Shown here piece by piece: positions 1-9,600 of a DNA stretch of 64,000 nucleotides (the first letter of the stretch is position 1; each line of letters starts with the position of its first letter). The position numbers and the translations under genes are program-made. The stretch comes from Streptomyces umbrinus (GTDB lineage: Bacteria; Actinomycetota; Actinomycetes; Streptomycetales; Streptomycetaceae): NCBI RefSeq assembly GCF_030817415.1, contig NZ_JAUSZI010000002.1:3410001-3474000 (forward strand), read 5' to 3'. Below the pieces are notes generated by a model. The model saw only the letters and a list, made by a program, of their open reading frames with translations. It had not been told where the DNA came from and made no database searches.

Positions 1-3
1 ATC

Positions 4-58
4 GATTCCCTGCGGGAATCAAGCCTCGTACGGGAATCCGATGGCGAATTCCCGTACG
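4..58 (-). promoter_or_regulatory. two stem-loops downstream of xylF
   Basis: Two inverted repeats lie just after the xylF stop. The first has GATTCCC/GGGAATC arms (4-10 and 14-20). The second has CGTACGGGAAT/ATTCCCGTACG arms (27-37 and 48-58) with a 10-nt loop. In related genomes the ABC ATPase gene xylG would follow just outside the window, so these could be an attenuator or RNA-stability element that keeps the binding-protein transcript more abundant than the rest of the operon. The structure is seen directly; the role is inferred. Confidence 0.55.
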
Positions 59-79
59 CGGTAAGGGACTTGCGTTTGC

Positions 80-1195
80 CTACTTGAGACCGATCTTGTC
101 GCAGGCGGCCTTGAACTTCGCCGTGCAGATCTCGTCGACCGTGTAGATGCCGTCCTTGATGACGGTGTCGTTGATGTTGTCCTTGGTCAGCGACACGACG
201 GGGACGAGCACCGACGGGACACCCTTGGTGGTCGGGCTGTCGACCGAGTCCTTGGCGATGGAGTCGAGCTTCTCGCCCTTGGCGAGGGCGACGGCCATCT
301 CCGCGGCGACGTCCGCCTCCTGCGGGTAGGGCTTGTAGACGCTCATGTACTGCTCACCGGAGACGATGCGCTGCACACCCGCGAGCTCGGCGTCCTGGCC
401 GGTGACCGGCGGCAGCGGGGTGACGCCCGCGGCCTTCAGGGCGGTGATGATGCCGCCCGCCATGCCGTCGTTGGCGGAGTAGACGCCGACGATGTTCTTC
501 TTGCCGATCGCGGAGATCGCGCCTTCCATGTTGGCGTTGGCGTTCTCCGGCTTCCACTCCTTGGTGTCGTACGACTTCGCGATGGTGACCTTGCCCTCGA
601 GCTCGGACAGCGCGCCCTTCTTGAAGAGGGCGGCGTTCGGGTCGGTGACCGCGCCGTTCATCATGACGATCTTCGCGGAGGGCTTCGCCTTGTCGCCCAG
701 GGCCGTCAGAAGCGCCTTGCCCTGGACGCGGCCGACCTCTTCGTTGTCGAAGGAGGTGTAGGCGTCGATCGGGCCCTCGGCCAGACGGTCGTACGCGACG
801 ACGGGGATGCCGGCGTCCTTGGCCTTCTTCACACCGTTGGCGATGGCCTTGGAGTCCACCGCGTCCACGATCAGCACGTCCACCTTGTTGGTGATCATCG
901 TGTCGACCTGCTGGGACTGCGTGGTGGCGTCCTGCTTGGCGTTGGCGTAGACGATCTCGCCCTTGTTGTTCGTGAGCTCCTTGACCTTCTTCTCGATCAG
1001 GGGCTTGTCGAACTTCTCGTACCGAGCGGTCTGGTTCTCCGGAAGGAGGAGGCCGACCTTGATGGCGTCACCCTTGGCCGCGGACTTCGTGCTGTCACTG
1101 TCGCCGGCCTCGTCGGCACTGCCACAGGCAGCCAGCGAGACAGCCATCGCACCTGCGGCAACAGCAAAGGCGGCGCGACGCATACGCGTATTCAC
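80..1195 (-). CDS. xylF: xylose-type sugar ABC transporter substrate-binding lipoprotein XylF
   Basis: Periplasmic-binding-protein-like receptor for a D-xylose-type importer (XylF/ChvE group), 371 aa. The N-terminus is a lipoprotein signal ending in the lipobox LAAC (about residue 24), so the protein is anchored outside the membrane. The body shows the class-I sugar-receptor fold, with VGLLLP near the mature start and characteristic VYSANDGMAGG and TGQDAE segments. The GTG start at 1195 has GGAGG 8 nt upstream, which suits it better than the ATG four codons later. It lies downstream of the ROK regulator on the same strand; xylG and xylH presumably continue beyond position 1. In S. coelicolor this operon (SCO6009-6011) is under Rok7B7 control, so the same is inferred here. 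Confidence 0.9.
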   Translation of the reverse strand: MNTRMRRAAFAVAAGAMAVSLAACGSADEAGDSDSTKSAAKGDAIKVGLLLPENQTARYEKFDKPLIEKKVKELTNNKGEIVYANAKQDATTQSQQVDTMITNKVDVLIVDAVDSKAIANGVKKAKDAGIPVVAYDRLAEGPIDAYTSFDNEEVGRVQGKALLTALGDKAKPSAKIVMMNGAVTDPNAALFKKGALSELEGKVTIAKSYDTKEWKPENANANMEGAISAIGKKNIVGVYSANDGMAGGIITALKAAGVTPLPPVTGQDAELAGVQRIVSGEQYMSVYKPYPQEADVAAEMAVALAKGEKLDSIAKDSVDSPTTKGVPSVLVPVVSLTKDNINDTVIKDGIYTVDEICTAKFKAACDKIGLK

Positions 1196-1316
1196 TTCAG
1201 AAACCTCCCTGACGAGGCCGCGACGTTGCGGCCGAGGTGGCTGGAAGTCAACTCGGCCACAAGTGCGACGTCAAGAAGTAAATCCTTAACGAGATGGCAA
1301 CGGTGCCATCCGTTCT

Positions 1317-2516
1317 CTAAGTGAAGGCAGGCGTGGCCGTGGTGAGCGATCCGTCCAAAAGGGTTGAATCGCCCATCTCGCTGAGTGCGAGAGCGAGCGC
1401 CCCGAGGACCTCCGCCCGGCCGCCAAGTGCCCCTGGCAGAACGGATAGTTGACGTGCCGCACTGGGGATCGCATAGCGGCCGACGGACTCCCTTATGGGC
1501 CCGAGCACGAGCTCTCCGGCCTCGGCGAGATCACCGCCGAGAACCACCCGGCTCGGGTTGAGCAAGTTGCAGAGATTGGCGACTCCACTGCCGATGTGTC
1601 GGCCGACGTCGGCGATCACCCGACGACAGCCAGGGTCTCCGTCCCTCGCCAGTCGTACGACACCTTCCATGGTCAGGTCCGTGCCGTGGCTGGACTGCAG
1701 GAGCGGCAGCACATAGCGCGCCGCCGCAAAGGTCTCCAGGCAGCCCCGGTTGCCGCAGCGACAGACCGGGCCGGACTCGTCAAGAGTAATATGCCCGATT
1801 TCTCCCGCTGTGCCACCCGGGCCGCGATAGATCTTGCCGCTGATGACCAGTCCGGCGCCCACACCGCTCGCGACCTTGATGTACGCCAGGTCCCGTACGC
1901 CCCTGCCGCTCCCCCAGACGAGTTCGCCGAGGGCTCCCAGGTTGGCGTCGTTGTCGACGTGCACGGGCACGCCGAGCCGTCCGCCCAGCTCCTCGGCGGG
2001 TTTGGTGCCGGTCCAGCCCGGCAGGATCGCGGTGGAGCCGAGCGTGCCGGACTCCACGTCGATCGGCCCCGGCACACCGAGCCCGACGCCAGCGATCTTC
2101 GTACGGTCCACGCCCGTGGCCGCAATCAGGCGGTTGACCAGCTGTTCCGCCCGGTCGAAGCCCTGCGCGGCGGAGGCGTCCACATCGAGCGGCTCGGACT
2201 CCTCGGCGAGGACCTGATGGGCGAGGTTGCCGACCGCGACGCGCAGATGCGTGTGCCCGAAGTCGACGCCGATCACGATGCCGGCATCACCGCTGAGACT
2301 GACGCTGCGCGCCCTGCGGCCGCCCGCCGAGGTGGGGGTGACCTCGACCGTTCCGCCGTCCTTCAGCTCCCGAACGATATTGGAGACCGTGGCCGCGGAC
2401 AGGCCCGTCGTCCTCGCGATCTCGGCCTGCGTGAGCGACCCGGCCAGGCGCACCGCACGTACGACCCGTTCGAGATTGGCTCGGTGCAGCGACGACTGCG
2501 ACCCCGGAGTCTCCAC
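1317..2516 (-). CDS. rok7B7: ROK-family transcriptional regulator, Rok7B7-like
   Basis: Repressor of the ROK family (NagC/XylR type), 399 aa. An N-terminal winged helix (LTQAEIARTTGLSAATVSNIV, about residues 29-49, written here as a segment) is followed by a sugar-kinase-like domain with the ROK zinc motif CRCGNRGCLE and the VDNDANLGALGE segment. The start is decided by CAGGAGG placed 5 nt before the GTG at 2516; a longer reading frame from 2567 would contain that ribosome site inside the gene. It sits between the xylose operon and ngcEFG, the exact position of S. coelicolor SCO6008 (Rok7B7), a pleiotropic regulator of xylose transport, carbon control and antibiotic production. Orthology is inferred from position and sequence resemblance. 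Confidence 0.88.
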   Translation of the reverse strand: METPGSQSSLHRANLERVVRAVRLAGSLTQAEIARTTGLSAATVSNIVRELKDGGTVEVTPTSAGGRRARSVSLSGDAGIVIGVDFGHTHLRVAVGNLAHQVLAEESEPLDVDASAAQGFDRAEQLVNRLIAATGVDRTKIAGVGLGVPGPIDVESGTLGSTAILPGWTGTKPAEELGGRLGVPVHVDNDANLGALGELVWGSGRGVRDLAYIKVASGVGAGLVISGKIYRGPGGTAGEIGHITLDESGPVCRCGNRGCLETFAAARYVLPLLQSSHGTDLTMEGVVRLARDGDPGCRRVIADVGRHIGSGVANLCNLLNPSRVVLGGDLAEAGELVLGPIRESVGRYAIPSAARQLSVLPGALGGRAEVLGALALALSEMGDSTLLDGSLTTATPAFT

Positions 2517-2654
2517 GACGACCTCCTGCGTACGGGGTCGCCTCAGTGAGACCCCGTCTATGTCCAACTAGTGAACTCTAAGCTGAGCCGTTGGGGTTGC
2601 CTCCCGTCAAGAGGTTGAGCAAAGAGAGGGGCGCGCCGGCACCCGCACACACAA

Positions 2655-2685
2655 GGGTGGCCCCGGCTCCAATCCGGGACCACCC
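2655..2685 (-). terminator. terminator of the ngcEFG operon
   Basis: Arms GGGTGGCCCCGG (2655-2666) and CCGGGACCACCC (2674-2685) form a 12-bp stem with one mismatch and a 7-nt loop. It lies 28 bp past the ngcG stop and needs no U-tract, as is usual in Streptomyces. Confidence 0.7.
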
Positions 2686-2712
2686 TCGCAAACCGAACCG
2701 ACGGCCGAACCG

Positions 2713-3633
2713 TTACTTGAGCGCGCCCGCGGTGAGTCCTTGGACGACCTGGCGCTGGAAGACGATGTACGCGGCGAGCACCGGCAGCATCGCCATCACG
2801 AGGCCTGCGAAGAGGCCGGACCAGTCACCCTTGTAGCCCTGGCTGACGGCCAGCTGGACGAGGCCCTGGGTGAGCACCTTCCGGTCGGGTTCGGTGTTGA
2901 GCACCGTCGGCAGCATGTACTGGTTCCACTGCCCCAGGAAGTTGAAGATGCCGACGCTGATCAGACCGGGCTTGGCCATCGGCAGCATCACCTGGAAGAA
3001 GGTCCTGGTGTGCGAGGCGCCGTCCACGAAGGCCGCCTCGGCCACCGAGCTCGGCAGCGTACGGAAGAAGGCCGTCATGAAGAACACGGTGAACGGCAGC
3101 GAGTACGCGATGTAGACCAGGATCAGTCCGGGCAGCGTGTTCAGGAGCGACAGGTTCTGCATGACGTAGAACAGCGGGACCAGCGCCAGGATGATCGGGA
3201 AGCTCATTCCTCCGATGAAGAGGAAGTAGATGAAGCGGTTCCCGGGGAAGTCGAAGCGCGCGAGGACGTACGCCGCCATGGAACCCAGCAGCATGGTGCC
3301 GAGGAGCGAGAAGCCCACCACGATCACGGTGTTGAGGAAGTAGTCGCTCATGTTCGCCGAGGTCCAGGCGCGCGACCAGTTCTCGAAGTGCAGCCGGTCG
3401 GGCAGCGCCCAGGGCGAGCTGAAGATGTCCCGGTCCGTCTTGAACGAGGTCATCACCGCCCACAGCAACGGCAGGACGACCATGAACGCCCAGAGGATGA
3501 GCATGCCGTGCGAGAAGAAGTTGAGGACCCTGCCCTCGGTGGCCTTCGCCGGCGGCGTGCGTGCGACCGTCACCTTGGTGACGGGCGGTCGCTCCTCGGC
3601 GGTGTCGACGGGAGGCGTCTCGGTCGTCTTCAC
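2713..3633 (-). CDS. ngcG: N-acetylglucosamine/chitobiose ABC transporter permease NgcG
   Basis: MalG-type inner-membrane permease, 306 aa with the chosen start. It has six predicted membrane segments and the permease signature for docking the ATPase around VAEAAFVDGASHTRTFF. The GTG at 3633 is preceded by GAGGAGG with 6-nt spacing, a much better start than the ATG at 3690, which would overlap ngcF. It is last in the ngcE-ngcF-ngcG order and no ATPase gene is present. The shared ATPase MsiK energises such importers in Streptomyces, so the absence is expected. The name rests on resemblance to NgcEFG of S. olivaceoviridis and S. coelicolor (SCO6005-6007) and on the neighbouring rok gene. Confidence 0.88.
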   Translation of the reverse strand: MKTTETPPVDTAEERPPVTKVTVARTPPAKATEGRVLNFFSHGMLILWAFMVVLPLLWAVMTSFKTDRDIFSSPWALPDRLHFENWSRAWTSANMSDYFLNTVIVVGFSLLGTMLLGSMAAYVLARFDFPGNRFIYFLFIGGMSFPIILALVPLFYVMQNLSLLNTLPGLILVYIAYSLPFTVFFMTAFFRTLPSSVAEAAFVDGASHTRTFFQVMLPMAKPGLISVGIFNFLGQWNQYMLPTVLNTEPDRKVLTQGLVQLAVSQGYKGDWSGLFAGLVMAMLPVLAAYIVFQRQVVQGLTAGALK

Positions 3634-3670
3634 TCGTGTCCTCCTCGCGGCTCGGTCAGCTCGGTCCGCA

Positions 3671-4600
3671 TCAGTACTCCAGCCGCTCACGTCGGCCGAG
3701 CCTCATCACGACGGCCACGAAGAGCAGCGTCAGGACGAGCAGGGCGACACCGATCGTCGTCGCGTAGGCGGCCTGGCCGTCACGGAACGCCTTCTGGTAG
3801 ACGTACAGCGGCAGGACGGTCGTCGAATAGTCGGGGCCTCCGCCGTTCGGCCCCACGGTCATGATCTGCACGACCGCGAAGGACTCGGCGCCGAGCGCCA
3901 GAATTCCCATATAGGCCCAGCCGGACTGCACGGTGTCCCAGAGCAGCGGCAGGGTGATCTTGAAGAACGTCGTGATGCGGTTCGCGCCGTCCAGCAGTGC
4001 CGCCTCGTAGTAGTCCCTGGGAATCGAGGCCATTCCGGCGGAGAACAGCACCACGAAGAAGCCGACGGTTGACCAGACGAGAACGGCGAAAACGCACCAC
4101 AGGGCGAGGTCGGGATCGCCGAGCCAGTCGGGCTGGACGCTGTCCAGACCCACCGCCTTCAAAGCGGAGTTGAGTGCGCCGCTGTTGGGGTTGTAGGCGA
4201 ACTGGAACAGCAGGGCGACGATCGCGATCGACAGCACCTGCGGAAAGAAGTAGACGACCTTGTAGAACGCGGAACCACGGACGCCCGCGATGGCCGCGTT
4301 CTTCCGGCGCCGTCCGCCGACATTGAGCATGAAGGCGAAGAACAGTGCCAGGGTGAGCGTCACCAACGGCAGCAGCAGGACGAATGTCACGCTGTGCTGG
4401 AACGACTTCCAGAAAACCTCGTCGTCGAGAATTCTGGAGTAGTTCTTGAAGCCCACCATCTTGAATTCCGGACTCAGACCGCTCCAGTCCGTGAACGAAT
4501 AGTAGATGGACTGGATGAAGGGCCAGATCACGAACAGGGCGTAGATGCCCAGGGGGGCCGCCAAGAACCCCACGATGAAACGGTATTTACCGTGTTGCAT
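3671..4600 (-). CDS. ngcF: N-acetylglucosamine/chitobiose ABC transporter permease NgcF
   Basis: MalF-type permease, 309 aa, with six hydrophobic helices and the conserved cytoplasmic EAALLDGANRITTFF loop that contacts the ATPase. It pairs with NgcG, whose start lies 37 nt downstream. It is separated from ngcE by a very strong hairpin, so ngcF and ngcG are probably translated from a minor read-through transcript. The assignment rests on family resemblance and on the ngcE neighbour; a generic sugar permease is the fallback. Confidence 0.88.
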   Translation of the reverse strand: MQHGKYRFIVGFLAAPLGIYALFVIWPFIQSIYYSFTDWSGLSPEFKMVGFKNYSRILDDEVFWKSFQHSVTFVLLLPLVTLTLALFFAFMLNVGGRRRKNAAIAGVRGSAFYKVVYFFPQVLSIAIVALLFQFAYNPNSGALNSALKAVGLDSVQPDWLGDPDLALWCVFAVLVWSTVGFFVVLFSAGMASIPRDYYEAALLDGANRITTFFKITLPLLWDTVQSGWAYMGILALGAESFAVVQIMTVGPNGGGPDYSTTVLPLYVYQKAFRDGQAAYATTIGVALLVLTLLFVAVVMRLGRRERLEY

Positions 4601-4653
4601 TTCCTACCGACCCGATCTTCCCGCGGGAACCGCCGCCGATGCCGCGCATCGAG

Positions 4654-4690
4654 AGCCGGGGACCCCGGTCACCGCCCGGGGTCCCCGGCT
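4654..4690 (-). terminator. 15-bp attenuator hairpin between ngcE and ngcF
   Basis: AGCCGGGGACCCCGG (4654-4668) pairs perfectly with CCGGGGTCCCCGGCT (4676-4690) over 15 bp with a 7-nt loop. It begins 4 nt after the ngcE stop and lies 54 nt before ngcF. The position suggests partial termination or 3'-end protection that favours the binding protein over the permeases. Confidence 0.75.
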
Positions 4691-4694
4691 GTGC

Positions 4695-6140
4695 TCACTG
4701 GTGCTTGTAGTGCTGGATGGAGTCGTCCTTGGCCGCTTCGTCGGCATAGCCCTGGATCTTCTTGATGGCCTCGGCCGGGGTGAGCCGCCCCGCCATCATC
4801 TCGCCGAGGCCGCCGACCCCGATCTTCTCCTTCTGCAGCGCCACGTACCAGTCCTGGATGCGCGGGTTGACCACGTTGTCGCCGGCCTTCTCCAGGGCCG
4901 CGACACCGGACTTGAGGCCCGGGGTCAGGTCGATGCCGTCGGTGCCGCCGTTGAACGCGGTCAGCGACTTGACGGACTCGGTGAAGTTCTTCGACGAGGC
5001 CTCGCTGAGCATGATGCGCAGCTGCTCCATGCCGCCGTCGGTGTTCTTGGCCTTGGCGGGGACGATGAAGGGCTCGCCGCCGGACGCCCAGATGGTCCCG
5101 AAGGGCATCTTGTCCGAGCTGTCGATGCCGGTGGGCGCGGACACCGCGAGGTTGAAGTCCTTCGGCATCGTCTTCGCCGCCTCGTTCTCCACCCAGGAGC
5201 CGTTCGGGATGAAGAGCGCCTTGCCCTCGGTCCAGGCGGTCTGGGACTGGATGTGGTCCAGGCCCGGCGTGCCCTTGAGGATGTAGCCCTTCTTGTAGAG
5301 CTCGTAGTACGCCTCGAAGCAGGTCTTGACCGCGGGGTGCTTCCAGGCGTTCGGCTCGAGGTTGTCGATGGCGTCGAGGACCTCGGTGCCGCCGACCTTG
5401 GCGATCATCGGATAGAGCGAGAAGGGGAGGTAGTACGGGTGCTTGCCCGCGTACGTCCAGCCCGCCATGTCCTTCTTCTTCGCCTTCTCGCAGACCGCGA
5501 GCATCTCGTCCCAGGTCTCCGGGTACGTGGCGTCGAGGGAGTCCAGCGCCTTCTGGGAGTACCACACGCCGTAGACGGTGTACGCGTAGTACATGATCCA
5601 GACCGGGTCGCCGTCGAACTGGCCCATCTCGACGATGCCGGGGCGCAGCGTGTCGCGGACCTTCTTGCTCGGGTCGTCGACGGAGGCCGCGTCCAGCAGG
5701 GGCGTGAGGTCCGCGAGCTGCTTCTTGCCCACGAGGACGCCCATGTCCATCTGCTCGGCGCCCGAGTTGTCGATCAGGTCCGGCGGGGTTCCCTGGTTGA
5801 AGCGCGGCTGCAGGACCGACTGGATCTTCTGGGTCGAGGAGAACTTGACCTTCGCCTTCGGGAAGTTCTTCTCGTAGACCGCCTTGGCGTCCTCGGCGTA
5901 TTTCGTGCCGAAACCGCCGTCGAAGATGACGATCTCCAACGGGGCGGTCTCATTGACGGCGAGCGGATTCTCCTTGGTCTTCTTGCCCTTGTCGACCTTT
6001 TCGTCGCCACCACTGTCGCTGCTGGCACACGCCGACAGGAAACTCATCGTGGGTACGGAAATCAGGCCGAGTGCAGCGGACCGCTTGATCAGATCGCGGC
6101 GGCCGATACCCTCACGGTTGTTGGCGGAAGTGGATCCCAT
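4695..6140 (-). CDS. ngcE: N-acetylglucosamine/diacetylchitobiose-binding lipoprotein NgcE
   Basis: Extracellular solute-binding protein (family 1), 481 aa, first gene of the ngcEFG importer. The N-terminus has a twin-arginine-like GRRDLIKRS motif followed by a hydrophobic stretch and the lipobox LSAC, so it is probably a Tat-exported lipoprotein. The start at 6140 is supported by GAGGAC 6 nt upstream and by the signal peptide; the frame is open further upstream but without signal-like sequence. I recognise the N-terminal region as close to S. coelicolor NgcE (SCO6005). A DasR-like site lies about 200 bp upstream. Substrate preference (GlcNAc versus chitobiose) cannot be read from the sequence. 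Confidence 0.88.
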   Translation of the reverse strand: MGSTSANNREGIGRRDLIKRSAALGLISVPTMSFLSACASSDSGGDEKVDKGKKTKENPLAVNETAPLEIVIFDGGFGTKYAEDAKAVYEKNFPKAKVKFSSTQKIQSVLQPRFNQGTPPDLIDNSGAEQMDMGVLVGKKQLADLTPLLDAASVDDPSKKVRDTLRPGIVEMGQFDGDPVWIMYYAYTVYGVWYSQKALDSLDATYPETWDEMLAVCEKAKKKDMAGWTYAGKHPYYLPFSLYPMIAKVGGTEVLDAIDNLEPNAWKHPAVKTCFEAYYELYKKGYILKGTPGLDHIQSQTAWTEGKALFIPNGSWVENEAAKTMPKDFNLAVSAPTGIDSSDKMPFGTIWASGGEPFIVPAKAKNTDGGMEQLRIMLSEASSKNFTESVKSLTAFNGGTDGIDLTPGLKSGVAALEKAGDNVVNPRIQDWYVALQKEKIGVGGLGEMMAGRLTPAEAIKKIQGYADEAAKDDSIQHYKHQ

Positions 6141-6337
6141 GCTCAAGTCCTCGCCTTCATCAGGACTCAGGCGGTGAACCGGACCCTCCCCGGCACCGCG
6201 GGTTGTTGAAGCTGGGGTCGTGCGCTTGTCAAGCACCGGGATCAGCGGGAATACACGACGCCCGGCATGCGCCGCGCCCCCTCTTCCCCGTGGCCATTCA
6301 TCTGTCCGCGGCCCGTCGAACGACTGGGCGGACGCCG

Positions 6338-6353
6338 ACAGGTATAGTCCACT
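6338..6353. promoter_or_regulatory. putative DasR-responsive element (dre)
   Basis: ACAGGTATAGTCCACT closely resembles the DasR consensus, a 16-bp imperfect palindrome built on TGGTCTAGACCA. DasR is the GntR-family GlcNAc-utilisation repressor released by GlcN-6-P. The site lies about 200 bp upstream of ngcE, which encodes a GlcNAc/chitobiose receptor, so the target makes biological sense. The match is by eye only. Confidence 0.55.
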
Positions 6354-6611
6354 TCCCGCCAGCTGAGCAAGATCGAATGCACGGTTGGCCGACACTCTTT
6401 CCCGAAGTGAGACCTCGCGGAAATATCAGCTGCCCGCAGGTCCGCCGCCACAGCGAGCGATCAGGGGACGATCAGCCGCCGAACAGGAAGCCGACAGGTG
6501 AGCCACCGGCGGACCATTGGGTCAGGCATGACCAATACCCCCATACGCCACGTCCAACACCCTTGACATCCCTGACCACTTGACTCCCTACTGGACCTGC
6601 GCAGCAAATAT

Positions 6612-6623
6612 GACAACGTTGTC
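6612..6623. promoter_or_regulatory. GACAACGTTGTC operator upstream of the GH92 gene
   Basis: A perfect 12-bp palindrome 31 bp upstream of the GH92 start codon. The same core recurs twice upstream of the broken hydrolase locus near 14330-14387. Its size and the central C-G step are typical of LacI-family operators. The regulator is not identified. Confidence 0.65.
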
Positions 6624-6654
6624 CAGGCGCACGTGACAGGGAGGGTGCTGGCGC

Positions 6655-9600
6655 ATGCACCACAGATCTCGGCAAGGATCTCCGCACAGATCTCGGATCA
6701 GGGCACGGCACGGATGGGGTTCCACGGCGGTCCTCGGAGCGACCGCCTTCGCGCTGGTGGTGGCCTCGCAGGGCGCCGCGATCGCCCGTCCGGCCGAAGC
6801 CGCCGCCGCGGACCGCGAGTTCGGTTCCTCCTTCGAGGCGGGTGAACCCGCACCCGACTGGCTGAATACGGTCGACACCGCCGCCGATGGTTCGAAGCGT
6901 TCGTCGGGTGTCGACGGCGGATTCAGCACCGGCATTCCCGGCAATGTGACCGAGCACGTCACGGACGTCAGCGCGAGCGGCGAGAACTCGGGCTCGGGCG
7001 AGGTGAAGGAGAACCTCGTCGACGTCGAGCCCGGCACCAAATGGCTGACCTTCGCGCCCACCGGCTGGGTGGAGTTCGAGCTGGACGCCCCGGTCAAGCT
7101 GGTGACGTACGCGCTCACGTCGGCCAACGACCACGACGAGCGCGACCCGGTCGACTGGACCCTCCAGGGGTCCACGGACGGCAAGGACTGGAAGACCCTC
7201 GACAACCGCACGGGCGAGTCCTTCGGCGAGCGCTTCCAGACGAAGTCGTACGACCTCGCGGAGCCCGCGGAGTACCAGCACTTCCGGCTCGACATCACCA
7301 AGAACAACGGTGCTTCGGACGCCCTGCAACTCGCCGACGTGCAGTTCTCGACGGGCGGCGGCGAGGAGCCGACGCCCAAGGACATGCTCTCGCTGGTGGA
7401 CCGCGGCCCAAGCGGCTCCCCGACCGCGAAGTCCGGCGCGGGCTTCACGGGCAAGAAGGCCCTCCGGTACGCGGGCACCCACAAGGCGGACGGCCGCGCC
7501 TATTCATACAACAAGGTCTTCGACGTGAACGTGGCCGTGGGCCGCGACACCGAGCTGGCGTACCGGGTCTTCCCGTCGATGGCGGACGGCGACCGGGACT
7601 ACGACGCCACGAACGTGTCGGTGGACCTGGCCTTCACGGACGGCACCTATCTGAGCGACCTGCGGGCCCAGGACCAGCACGGCTTCCCGCTGACTCCGCA
7701 GGGCCAGGGCGCCTCGAAGGTGCTGTACGTCAACCAGTGGAACAACGTCGTCTCCCGGATCGGCTCGGTCGCGGCCGGCCGGACGGTCGACCGGATCCTG
7801 GTCGCCTACGACTCCCCGAAGGGGCCCGCGAAGTTCCGCGGATGGCTGGACGACGTGAACCTGAGCGTGCAGAAGCCCGAGAAGCCGAAGGCGCATCTCT
7901 CGGACTACGCGTCCACCACCCGTGGCACCAACTCCAGCGGCGGCTTCTCGCGCGGCAACAACTTCCCGGCGACGGCCGTGCCGCACGGCTTCAACTTCTG
8001 GACGCCGGTGACGAACGCGGGTTCGCTCAGCTGGCTCTACGACTACGCGCGCGCGAACAACGCGGACAATCTGCCGACCATACAGGCGTTCAGCGCGAGT
8101 CATGAGCCGAGCCCCTGGATGGGTGACCGGCAGACCTTCCAGGTGATGCCGTCGGCCGCGTCCGGCACCCCGGAGACGGGCCGCACGGCCCGCGCGCTGC
8201 CCTTCAAGCACGAGAACGAGACGGCACGCCCGTACTACTACGGGGTGCGGTTCGAGAACGGCCTGAAGACGGAGATGGCGCCGACGGACCACGCGGCGGC
8301 CATGCGCTTCACCTACCCCGGCAACGACGCGAGCGTCGTCTTCGACAACGTCACCGACCAGGCGGGCCTCACCCTCAACAAGGAGAACGGGACCTTCACG
8401 GGCTACTCGGACGTGAAGTCCGGCCTGTCGACGGGCGCGACCCGCCTCTTCGTGTACGGGGTCTTCGACGCGGAGGTCGCCGAGGGCAGCTCCTCCGGTG
8501 TGAAGGGCTACCTGAAGTTCGAGGCGGGCGAGGACCGCACGGTCACGCTCCGCCTGGCCACCTCCCTGATCAGCATCGACCAGGCCAAGGACAACCTCCG
8601 TCAGGAGATCCCGGACGGCACGTCCTTCGACGCGGTCAAGTCGCGCGCCCAGAAGCAGTGGGACAAGATCCTCGGCAAGGTCGAGGTCGAGGGTGCGACG
8701 CCGGACCAGCTGACGACCCTCTACTCCAGCCTCTACCGGCTGTACCTGTACCCCAACTCCGGCTTCGAGAAGGTCGGTGGGAAGTACCAGTACGCCTCGC
8801 CGTTCTCGCCGATGCCCGGCCCGGACACCCCGACGCACACCGGCGCGAAGATCGTCGACGGCAAGGTGTACGTCAACAACGGGTTCTGGGACACCTATCG
8901 GACGACCTGGCCGGCCTACTCGCTCCTGACGCCCGGTCAGGCGGGTGAGATGGTCGACGGGTTCGTGCAGCAGTACAAGGACGGCGGCTGGACCTCTCGC
9001 TGGTCCTCGCCCGGCTACGCGGACCTGATGACCGGCACCTCGTCCGACGTGGCGTTCGCGGACGCGTACGTGAAGGGGGTCGACTTCGACGCGAAGTCGG
9101 CGTACGACGCGGCGGTCAAGAACGCCACCGTCGTGCCGCCCTCCTCGGGCGTGGGCCGCAAGGGCATGGCGACCTCGCCGTTCCTCGGCTACACGAGCAC
9201 CGACACGCACGAGGGCCTGTCGTGGGCACTCGAGGGCTACCTCAACGACTACGGCATCTCGAAGATGGGCCAGGCCCTCTACAGGGAGACGGGCGAGAAG
9301 CGCTACAAGGAGGAGGCCGAGTATTTCCTCAACCGCGCCCAGGAATACGTGAAGTTGTTCGACGACAAGGCGGGCTTCTTCCAGGGCCGTGACGACAAGG
9401 GCGACTGGCGGGTCGAGTCGTCCAAGTTCGACCCGAGGGTGTGGGGTTACGACTACACCGAGACGAACGGCTGGGGCTACGCCTTCACCGCGCCCCAGGA
9501 CTCCCGCGGCCTCGCCAACCTGTACGGCGGCCGCTCCGGGCTCGCGGAGAAGCTCGACACGTACTTCGCGACACCCGAGACCGCCTCGCCCGAGTTCGTC

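Larger units (their letters stand above)
6141..6654. other. divergent promoter region, ngcE / GH92 gene
   Basis: This 514-bp region without a gene separates two divergently transcribed sugar-related genes. It holds the DasR-like site (6338-6353) on the ngcE side and the GACAACGTTGTC palindrome (6612-6623) on the GH92 side. TTGACA (6563-6568) and TTGACT (6580-6585) are possible -35 elements for the GH92 gene, but no convincing -10 at normal spacing is seen. No other element stands out. Confidence 0.6.

Noticed and set aside
2740..3864. Long plus-strand frame opposite the ngc permeases
   Set aside because: Arg/Glu/His-rich antisense shadow typical of high-GC DNA; no ribosome site and no domain, while the minus strand encodes clear permeases.
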